From: Fibrobacter sp.
GTDB lineage: Bacteria > Fibrobacterota > Fibrobacteria > Fibrobacterales > Fibrobacteraceae
Direction of reading: 5' to 3'
DNA: 36,875 nucleotides
NCBI GenBank assembly: GCA_017503015.1
Contig: JAFVTX010000044.1
Location: forward strand, 1 to 36,875
In this document: piece by piece, positions 22,632-29,152 of the stretch
Layout: every line of letters starts with the position of its first letter
Position numbering within the stretch: position 1 is the first letter of the stretch
Translations under genes and position numbers: made by a program
Notes under the pieces: generated by a model
Seen by the model: only the letters and a program-made list of their open reading frames with translations
Told to the model about the DNA's origin: nothing
Databases searched by the model: none

Positions 22632-24304
22632 GGAACACAAACTTCAAAGCATTCGTTGTAGTAAGTTTCAAAGCATTCGTTAAAGTAGTTTCTGTATTCT
22701 AAGCACTCGTCAAAGGAGCTGTATGCAGCACCTCCATCGGTGTAGTTGAAATTATTACACATTATATCTGTATCGCATCCGCCTTCGTCTCTGTCCCAGA
22801 AATTGAATCTGATGCCCTTCAGTTTGTCAATCAGTTCCCAAACGTCTTTCTGTTCGAAGTCGGGGAAGATTCTGCCAAAGGTGGGATCCTTGAAGATAAT
22901 CACGCCCTCGCCGTCGTCGGGGAAGGAACGCGTCCCGTCAAGGAAGCTTATCAATGTTACCGTTTCGGTTCCGGCCTCGTTGGTGAACTTGAAGGTGGTC
23001 AGGTCACTGCCATTAAACTTGTAGTACGGAAGGAACGGTTCTGTCCCTTTGACGTTTTCGAAGTACTTGCGAGCATTGACCACGAAGGTTTTTCCCTTGA
23101 ACGTCACTTCGTAGGGGCCACGGGTGGCCTCTAGTCCCTTGCCTAGATTTTCGATGATGTCCTTTACGTCACTGGTGCTGATGTCTGCGTCGGCACCCTT
23201 GCCCACCACGTAGAGGTCGTAGTCCTGGCTTCCCTTTGTCATGCTCTCGTTAAGGCTGTACTGGAATGCGGCACGGATTTCGGTAAGGGCGCTATCCACC
23301 AAATTCGGAATGTTTTTCCATTCCTTTTGTTTGTTGCTGTAAATGGAGGTGAATGTTCCGTTTGCACCGATAAGGTTCACGATTTTGACAAGGGCAGCCT
23401 TTTGCTTGGCGGTGGGTTCTTCTTCGCCCACGGTGAGTCCATCCAGGTTGTTGATCCAGTCATATTTGCCGTTGTCATCGATTTCCAGATTCATGCTGGT
23501 GGCGATGGTGATGGCGGCCTTTGTGGCGAACAGGCCACCCAGGGCTATGCCGAACTCGCTGTTGTCCATTTCGAGGATTTCTTCACCGTCACTGAGCTGC
23601 AGCGCGTAGTCGCCTTGAGCCACAATGTATTGCATGTATGTTATGGCGGAATCCACCGTGGGGGCGACTTCCTTTTCAAGGGCGTCCTGAGCGGTCTTGG
23701 TAAAGCTCTTGTTCTTGGAAAGAGTGGTTATCATGTCTGTGAAGTCTCCCAAGCTTTCGATGCCGTAGTCGCTGAACCAGAAATCGTAATCGCTGTACAA
23801 GTCATTCAGAGTCTTGTTGTTGGCCAGGTCCACAATGGAGGCTACTGCGTAACCCAGTTGGGCGTTGCAGTTTTTGGGAGCCTTGTTCAAAACTTTCTTG
23901 TAGGCAGACTTGACTTCGGTACTGAGGGATTTTCCCTTGTCAAAGTCCTTGTCGGCGAATGCCTCAAACAGGTCGATGGCCTTTTCGTTGACCACGTCCA
24001 GTGCTTCTAGGACACTCTCGCCATCTTTTGTGTCGCAGGCGGAACGCATGAGACCATTTACTTCGGTGGATGCTGTGGAACCGGACGATTTGATAGTTTG
24101 TTCATCTCCTCCATCTTCGGTCTTAGTTTCTTCTTTTTCTGTAGAAGCAGAACTTTTGTCCAGGATGTCGTCAATGTCATCCAGGGAGGCGGAGGACGAA
24201 CTGTCTCGGGTATCCTCGGGTTCAGAAGAGGAATGGCTGTCTGAAGAACAGGCTGAAAGGGTTGTGATTGCAAGCGATATTCCGAGAATCCAGAAAAATC
24301 TCAT
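22628..24304 (-). CDS. Large predicted lipoprotein, coupled to the beta-rich protein
   Basis: This 558-aa protein is not recognised. MRFFWILGISLAITTLSAC is a lipoprotein signal with lipobox LSAC; a Ser/Asp/Glu-rich linker (about 20-75) follows. The main part is mostly helical. The last 45 residues are Cys- and aromatic-rich (CDTDIMCNNF, then YFNECFETYYNECFEVCVP), with the NECFE segment duplicated and six or more Cys that could form disulfides. ATG 24304 is fixed by GGAGG (24310-24314 on the plus strand as CCTCC). The stop overlaps the TTG of the next gene. A Fibrobacter envelope role is likely, but no function can be assigned. Confidence 0.75.
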   Translation of the reverse strand: MRFFWILGISLAITTLSACSSDSHSSSEPEDTRDSSSSASLDDIDDILDKSSASTEKEETKTEDGGDEQTIKSSGSTASTEVNGLMRSACDTKDGESVLEALDVVNEKAIDLFEAFADKDFDKGKSLSTEVKSAYKKVLNKAPKNCNAQLGYAVASIVDLANNKTLNDLYSDYDFWFSDYGIESLGDFTDMITTLSKNKSFTKTAQDALEKEVAPTVDSAITYMQYIVAQGDYALQLSDGEEILEMDNSEFGIALGGLFATKAAITIATSMNLEIDDNGKYDWINNLDGLTVGEEEPTAKQKAALVKIVNLIGANGTFTSIYSNKQKEWKNIPNLVDSALTEIRAAFQYSLNESMTKGSQDYDLYVVGKGADADISTSDVKDIIENLGKGLEATRGPYEVTFKGKTFVVNARKYFENVKGTEPFLPYYKFNGSDLTTFKFTNEAGTETVTLISFLDGTRSFPDDGEGVIIFKDPTFGRIFPDFEQKDVWELIDKLKGIRFNFWDRDEGGCDTDIMCNNFNYTDGGAAYSSFDECLEYRNYFNECFETYYNECFEVCVP

Positions 24305-24344
24305 GAGAACCTCCATTATTTTGTTAAAAGAATATAATAAAAAT

Positions 24345-24383
24345 TGAGAAAAAAAGAAAGGTCCCGGCGAAATCGCCGGGACC
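24345..24383 (-). terminator. Rho-independent terminator of the ECF sigma operon
   Basis: GGTCCCGGCG (24360-24369) pairs with CGCCGGGACC (24374-24383). On the minus strand it is followed by CTTTCTTTTTTTC. Confidence 0.88.
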
Positions 24384-24412
24384 TTGTTGTGTATCAAGGA
24401 ATTTTGTGCAAT

Positions 24413-25018
24413 TTAAGGGGCCTCATGGGGCGGGGCTTCCCGTTCGGGGGGAGGTGTAGGCCCGCTTTCCCGGGGGCCCCGCTTGCCATGATGGCCTTTT
24501 TTAAACTTTTCGATGTTTTCTTTCAAGACCTGGCGGAACTTTTCTTGCTGTTCCTTGGTGATAATCTTGTTGATGCTCTTGATGCCTTCGATGCGGTTAT
24601 CCAGCAGGGCTTTTTGGGCGTCGAGTATTTTGACCTTGGCCGCTTCGATTTGAGCTTCGTCACCGCTGTCCAGGGCATCTTTCAGTTCCTTTTCGGCAGA
24701 CATCTTTTGTCCGAAGAGTTCCTTGAAGGCCTTGCCGGTCTCTTCGCGGTGTTTGTCCAGGGCGGTCTTTTGCTCCGGAGTCACCTGCAGCAGGGAATCG
24801 AACATGGCCGGGTGGGGCCAGTTTTTCTGGAAACCCTTGCCTTCGTGGCCTTTTTTGAAATGGCCTTCGGGCGCTGCCGCCACTTTTTCGGGAGCGTCCA
24901 TACGGTCGCAAGAATGCTTGGAACAACAGTGCACACTGCAGCATGTGCCGAGGAAGAACCCTACGGCGCAGGCAAGCACGATGAGGCTTGCCACGAATAT
25001 TTTAACGGAGTTTTTCAT
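24413..25018 (-). CDS. Spy/CpxP-like periplasmic protein with Cys/His-rich membrane-proximal motif
   Basis: This 201-aa protein starts with an uncleaved-looking N-terminal membrane segment (VKIFVASLIVLACAVGFFLG), then CCSVHCCSKHSC, a dense Cys/His cluster that could bind metal or sense redox. The central part (about 75-170) is a helical LTxxQ-like domain with VTPEQKTALDKHREE and ITKEQQEKFRQVLKE, as in Spy, CpxP and ZraP-type chaperones/metal sensors. The C-terminal tail is His/Pro/Glu-rich. It is the third gene of an operon with an ECF sigma factor and a one-span protein, overlapping the latter by 1 bp (TAATG) with GGAGG upstream. The layout recalls CnrYXH-type metal-responsive systems, where the CnrX-like sensor belongs to this fold. 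Metal sensing is an inference. Confidence 0.82.
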   Translation of the reverse strand: MKNSVKIFVASLIVLACAVGFFLGTCCSVHCCSKHSCDRMDAPEKVAAAPEGHFKKGHEGKGFQKNWPHPAMFDSLLQVTPEQKTALDKHREETGKAFKELFGQKMSAEKELKDALDSGDEAQIEAAKVKILDAQKALLDNRIEGIKSINKIITKEQQEKFRQVLKENIEKFKKGHHGKRGPRESGPTPPPEREAPPHEAP

Positions 25019-25404
25019 TACTTATCCTCCTTTTTTAAGAGATAACTGATGAATTGAAATTCGTCTAAAGATTCCAGGTCGGCATCGCTCTGCCCGAGGT
25101 TGCTGTACCAGTTGCTCAGAATGACGGCGCTGTCGGCTTGAGATGCGGCGACGTCGGCTGAAACCATGTCGGATGCGGCGGTCTGGTTCTTGACGGCCGG
25201 AGCGGTTTCATTGGCGTCGATAGACCTGAGGAACAGGCTGAAACCCACCAGCAAGAAACTTGCGGCGATGGGAACGGCTGAGAAAAAGCTGAACTTGAGG
25301 GTGCGCTCTTTTTCGGCCTTGTCGAGCCGTGCGCAGACCTTGTCCCAGGAATCTTCCCTAGGCGTAATCCGTTCCATTTTGGAAAAGTCGATGGAATCAC
25401 GCAT
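25018..25404 (-). CDS. Putative membrane anti-sigma factor
   Basis: This 128-aa protein has a short cytoplasmic part (1-38, acidic/basic), one transmembrane segment (FFSAVPIAASFLLVGFSLFL, about 40-59) and an extracytoplasmic tail rich in Ala, Asp and Ser. It has no zinc-binding HxxxCxxC anti-sigma motif, so the assignment rests on size, topology and position directly behind the ECF sigma gene, which it overlaps by 8 bp. Its stop overlaps the ATG of the Spy/CpxP-like gene. In such systems the cytoplasmic segment holds the sigma factor at the membrane until a periplasmic signal arrives. Confidence 0.65.
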   Translation of the reverse strand: MRDSIDFSKMERITPREDSWDKVCARLDKAEKERTLKFSFFSAVPIAASFLLVGFSLFLRSIDANETAPAVKNQTAASDMVSADVAASQADSAVILSNWYSNLGQSDADLESLDEFQFISYLLKKEDK

Positions 25405-25939
25405 TTTTCTGTTTCCTTGTCAAAAAGTCCTTTACAAAGTGCCTCGCCCTGCTGAGCCTTGCCTTGATGGTTCCGTCGGGCATGCGGTAAATCTCTGTCA
25501 AATCCTTGATGTCTAGCCCCTCGGCGTCCTTGAGCCAGAGCATGCTCCGGGTTTCGGCGGGCAGCTGGTTTAGCCCTAGGGTTAAAAGTTCTGTATCAAA
25601 CTCCTGTTCCTTTTCTTCTGTGCCCAGGGCGCTTTCGACGATAGTGTCCCAGTTTTCTTCTTCCAGTTCGGCGTGCCTACGCTCTGCCCGGAGTTTCATG
25701 AGGCGGGCGTTGACGGTGAGCCTGTAGAGCCAGGTGCCGAGATTGCTCTCGCCACGGAATTTCTGAACGGATCTGGGCACCTGGACAAAGACATCCATCA
25801 GTATGTCTTCGGCCTGGTCCCGGTCCTTGAGCATCCGGAAGGCGAGATTCAACACATGGCCGCTATGTTCTTGCCAGAGTATGGCAAGAGCTTCGCGGCT
25901 GCCGCTTTTCAAGCCGTTCAAGACACCTCTTTCGTTCAT
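25397..25939 (-). CDS. ECF-family RNA polymerase sigma factor
   Basis: This 180-aa protein has the two-domain ECF layout. Region 2 (about 20-85) reads HSGHVLNLAFRMLKDRDQAEDILMDVFVQV and FRGESNLGTWLYRLTVNARL. Region 4 (about 120-172) reads LNQLPAETRSMLWLKDAEGLDIKDL, then the recognition helix MPDGTIKARLSRARHFVKDFL. It directs transcription of stress genes and usually its own operon. The ATG at 25939 is chosen; the longer frame starts at a TTG in the promoter. Its -7-like box (25981-25987, minus) overlaps the one for the divergent GH3 gene. The operon order is sigma, anti-sigma, Spy/CpxP-like, terminator. Confidence 0.93.
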   Translation of the reverse strand: MNERGVLNGLKSGSREALAILWQEHSGHVLNLAFRMLKDRDQAEDILMDVFVQVPRSVQKFRGESNLGTWLYRLTVNARLMKLRAERRHAELEEENWDTIVESALGTEEKEQEFDTELLTLGLNQLPAETRSMLWLKDAEGLDIKDLTEIYRMPDGTIKARLSRARHFVKDFLTRKQKNA

Positions 25940-25980
25940 TCTACTATTTGGATGTGCGGGGGTGGGGGATGGTTGCAAAA

Positions 25981-25994
25981 AAATATAAATTTTG
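25981..25994. promoter_or_regulatory. Overlapping divergent -7 boxes
   Basis: Minus strand TATATTT (25987-25981) serves the ECF sigma gene. Plus strand TAAATTT(T)G (25986-25994) serves the GH3 gene. They overlap back to back, so the two promoters may exclude each other. Confidence 0.4.
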
Positions 25995-26037
25995 CGAAAA
26001 ATTCAAAAAACGCCTAAAGTAATCTACTGGAGCCAAT

Positions 26038-27210
26038 ATGAAGAGACTTTTTGTCGCCCGTTGGGTCGCCTTCGGCCTATTTGCATCCTTGTTAGTCTCA
26101 TGTTCCAATGTGGATTCCTCTACCAGTGTGTCGGAGGATTGCTGCAAGGATCCTTTTGCCATAGAGAACCTGACTCTCCGGGAAAAGGTGGGCCAGATGT
26201 TTTTGGTGCGGCCGGAGGCCCTGGACACGAGCATCCACTGGAAAAGCTATACGGAGCTTCCGGATTATGGCCTGCAGGAGGTGAACCGGACCATGCTTGC
26301 GGTAAACGAGAATTACCCCATCGGTGGCATGATTCTCTTTGCCCACAACATAAAGGACAAGTCCCAGCTGGCTACCTTTATCGAAGATATCCGGAAACTG
26401 AAGGGTTTGCCCCTGCTTGCCATTGACGAGGAAGGCGGTCGGGTGGCCCGCATTGCCAACAACGGAACCTTTGATGTTCCCAAGTACGAAAGCATGGCCG
26501 CCGTTGCCGAGGCCGGCGACCCGAGCGAAGTCTATAAGATGGCCTTTACCATCGGTTCCTATGTTCGGGAGTATGGCTTTGACATTGACTTTGCGCCGGT
26601 GGCCGACGTGAACACCAACCCGGAAAACATCGTGATTGGCCCCCGTGCATTTTCGGACACCCCGGAAGTGGTGGCCGACATGGTGCAGGCCTACTTGCAG
26701 GGGCTTGACTCTGCAAAGGTGGTGGGAACCCTTAAGCATTTCCCGGGCCACGGCGACGTGAAGGCGGATACCCACACGGGATACGTGGCTACCCAGAAGA
26801 CCTGGGAGGAAATGAAGACCTGCGAGATGGTTCCTTTCAAGGCGGGAATCGATGCCGGAGCCCAGATGATTATGACCGCCCATATTGCCGCCCCGAAGGT
26901 GACGGGAAACAACCTACCCTCCACCCTTTCGCCGGTGATTTTGCAGGAGAAATTGCGGGGTGAACTGGGCTTCAAGGGCATCATCGTGGCCGACGCCATG
27001 GACATGGGTGCCATCGTGCAGGAATACGGTGTAGAAGAATCCGCCGTAAAGGCGATTCAGGCGGGAATCGACATTGTGCTTTGCCCTCTTGACTTTGTAA
27101 AGGCTTTTGATGCCGTGATGGCGGCGGTGGAAAAGGGAGAAATCAAGGAATCTCGCATAGACGAAAGCGTGCGTCGGATTCTAGAACTGAAAAAGAGCAT
27201 CAAGAGATAG
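26038..27210 (+). CDS. Glycoside hydrolase family 3 lipoprotein, beta-N-acetylhexosaminidase-like
   Basis: This 390-aa protein resembles NagZ and other GH3 N-acetylhexosaminidases. The signal peptide ends LLVSC, so Cys22 is lipidated and the enzyme is extracytoplasmic, unlike cytoplasmic E. coli NagZ. LTLREKVGQMFLV opens the barrel; LLAIDEEGGRVARI (about 125-138), KHFPGHGDVKADTHTG (about 233-248, with the His of the Asp-His pair region) and VADAMDMGAI (about 317-326, nucleophile Asp) are present. Only the single GH3 TIM-barrel domain is there, as in NagZ. Likely substrates are peptidoglycan or chitin fragments. SD TGGAG sets the ATG. The ABC-F gene begins 2 bp after its stop. Confidence 0.9.
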   Translation: MKRLFVARWVAFGLFASLLVSCSNVDSSTSVSEDCCKDPFAIENLTLREKVGQMFLVRPEALDTSIHWKSYTELPDYGLQEVNRTMLAVNENYPIGGMILFAHNIKDKSQLATFIEDIRKLKGLPLLAIDEEGGRVARIANNGTFDVPKYESMAAVAEAGDPSEVYKMAFTIGSYVREYGFDIDFAPVADVNTNPENIVIGPRAFSDTPEVVADMVQAYLQGLDSAKVVGTLKHFPGHGDVKADTHTGYVATQKTWEEMKTCEMVPFKAGIDAGAQMIMTAHIAAPKVTGNNLPSTLSPVILQEKLRGELGFKGIIVADAMDMGAIVQEYGVEESAVKAIQAGIDIVLCPLDFVKAFDAVMAAVEKGEIKESRIDESVRRILELKKSIKR

Positions 27211-27212
27211 GC

Positions 27213-29072
27213 ATGCCCATTCTTTCTGCAAAGAACCTGCTTTTGCGCATCGGGGCGAACGCCCCCCTGTTGGACAACGTGTGCTTTGATATCGAGGCCG
27301 GAGACCGGATTTGCCTGGTGGGCCGAAACGGTTGCGGCAAGAGCACCTTGCTGAAGGTGCTTACAGATGAAATGGAGGTGCAGTCCGGCGAGGTCATCAA
27401 GAAGTCTGGCTTGCGGATTTCCCGAATGATCCAGGAGATTCCCGCCCACATGGAGGGAACCGTGCGGGACGTGGTGATGGAGCCGCTTTTGCTGTCGGGC
27501 ACGGCCCGCACGGGTGGCTCCGGCGAAGACGGTGCCGACGAGGGCCAGCACAATGCCCATGCCGAGGCGGTCCTCGGCAAGACGGGCATTGATGCCGACG
27601 CTTTGTTCGACAGCCTTTCCGGCGGGCAAAAGCGTCGCGTGCTCTTTGCACGGGCCCTCGCTCAGGACCCGGATCTGCTTTTGCTTGACGAACCTACCAA
27701 CCATCTGGACATTCCCGCCATACAGTGGCTGGAGGGAATCGTCACCCGCCTGAACTGTGCCGTTCTTTTTGTGAGTCACGACCGGGCCTTTGTCCGGAGG
27801 GTAGCATCCCGAATTTTTGACCTGGACCGTGGCCGCGTGCGTTGCTGGGATTTCCCCTACGACAAGTTCGTGCAGTTTCGGGACCAGGCTCTGGCCGAAG
27901 AGGAAAAGGCCAACGCCCTTTTTGACAAGAAACTGGCCGAAGAAGAAGTCTGGATCCGCAAAGGAATCCAGGCCCGCCGTACCAGGAACGAGGGCCGGGT
28001 CCGCGCCCTCATCAAGATGCGTGAAGAACGGGCGGCCAGGCGCTCCCGGGTAGGGAACGTGAACATGCAGATTACCGAGGCGGAAAAGTCCGGCCGCCTG
28101 GTGGCACGCCTTACCGACGTGAACTATTCTTACGGCGGCTCGCCCTTGATCAATAACCTCACCACGGAAATTTTCCGTGGTGACCGCATAGGAATCGTGG
28201 GGCCCAACGGTTCGGGAAAGACCACGCTCTTGCGGTTGATTTTGGGAGAACTTGCGCCGGAAAGCGGAATGGTTCGGCTGGGGACGAACCTGCAAGTGGC
28301 CTACTTTGACCAGATGCGGACCAGGCTTCGGGAAGACAAGTCCCTGGTGGAAAACATCGGCGACGGTCAGGCCTACATCACGTTGAACGGCGTGAAGCGT
28401 CATGTGCTGAGTTACCTGCAGGATTTTCTGTTTTCGGCGGACAGGGCCCGAGGCCCTATTAGTGCTTTGAGCGGCGGTGAACGGAACCGGCTGTTGCTGG
28501 CTTGCCTCTTTAGCCACCCCAGCAACGTGCTGGTGCTGGACGAACCTACCAACGATTTGGACATGGAAACTCTGGACCTGCTGGCGGATTTGATTGCGGA
28601 CTATAAGGGAACTGTTTTGACGGTGAGTCACGACCGGGCTTTTTTGGATTCGGTGGCTACGGAGATTCTGGCCATCGAAGAAAACGGGAATGTTTTTGAA
28701 GCGGTGGGTGGTTACAGCGATTACGAGGCCAACCGAAAACAGCGTGAAAAGGAAGCCGCCAGCGCAGCCCGTGCCTTGGCCGAAAGGGAACAGACTCGAA
28801 ACCAGCAGGGCTCCGTCGCTGCGAGAGCTACCCCTGCCGAGGCGCCAAAAAAGAAAAAGCGCAGTTACAACGAGGAGCGGGAATACGCCGCCCTGCCTGA
28901 AAAAATCGAGACTCTGGAAGCGGAAATCGCCCAGCGCCAGACGGAACTTTCGAAGCCCGAAGTTTATACCAATGCGGCCCGGATTGTGGAGCTACAGGGC
29001 GAAATTGCGGAAAGGGAGGCTGCTTTGGAACGCGCTTACGAGCGTTTTGAGGAATTGGACGCCCTGGGATAG
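27213..29072 (+). CDS. ABC-F family ATPase (Uup-like)
   Basis: This 619-aa cytoplasmic protein has two ABC domains and no membrane segment. Domain 1: Walker A GRNGCGKST (about 36-44), signature LSGGQKRR (about 135-142), Walker B LLLLDEPTNHLD. Domain 2: Walker A GPNGSGKTT (about 329-337), signature LSGGERNR (about 419), Walker B VLVLDEPTNDLD. The inter-domain linker (about 225-300) is charged and helical, and the C-terminal 65 residues form a coiled coil (EKIETLEAEIAQRQTEL), as in Uup. ABC-F proteins act on the ribosome or on DNA/RNA structures; which one here is not clear. It is coupled to the GH3 gene (2-bp gap), and no terminator separates them. Confidence 0.93.
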   Translation: MPILSAKNLLLRIGANAPLLDNVCFDIEAGDRICLVGRNGCGKSTLLKVLTDEMEVQSGEVIKKSGLRISRMIQEIPAHMEGTVRDVVMEPLLLSGTARTGGSGEDGADEGQHNAHAEAVLGKTGIDADALFDSLSGGQKRRVLFARALAQDPDLLLLDEPTNHLDIPAIQWLEGIVTRLNCAVLFVSHDRAFVRRVASRIFDLDRGRVRCWDFPYDKFVQFRDQALAEEEKANALFDKKLAEEEVWIRKGIQARRTRNEGRVRALIKMREERAARRSRVGNVNMQITEAEKSGRLVARLTDVNYSYGGSPLINNLTTEIFRGDRIGIVGPNGSGKTTLLRLILGELAPESGMVRLGTNLQVAYFDQMRTRLREDKSLVENIGDGQAYITLNGVKRHVLSYLQDFLFSADRARGPISALSGGERNRLLLACLFSHPSNVLVLDEPTNDLDMETLDLLADLIADYKGTVLTVSHDRAFLDSVATEILAIEENGNVFEAVGGYSDYEANRKQREKEAASAARALAEREQTRNQQGSVAARATPAEAPKKKKRSYNEEREYAALPEKIETLEAEIAQRQTELSKPEVYTNAARIVELQGEIAEREAALERAYERFEELDALG

Positions 29073-29083
29073 TCGGACGAGCC

Positions 29084-29099
29084 TGTGATTTAAGTCACA
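29084..29099. promoter_or_regulatory. TGTGA-N6-TCACA palindrome (CRP/FNR-type site) or weak terminator
   Basis: TGTGATTTAAGTCACA equals the classic CRP consensus halves with 6-bp spacing. Its centre is about 24-30 bp upstream of the -7 box at 29115-29123, roughly -37 from the expected start. It is followed by ATCGTATTTTTTTATT, so it might instead be a short terminator for the ABC-F gene. Confidence 0.5.
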
Positions 29100-29114
29100 A
29101 TCGTATTTTTTTAT

Positions 29115-29123
29115 TACATTTTG
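29115..29123 (+). promoter_or_regulatory. -7 box of the large secreted protein gene
   Basis: TACATTTTG matches TAnnTTTG with one extra T; SD AAGAGG (29141-29146) and ATG 29153 follow. Confidence 0.6.
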
Positions 29124-29152
29124 GGCAGATGGGAAATCATAAGAGGTCTATT

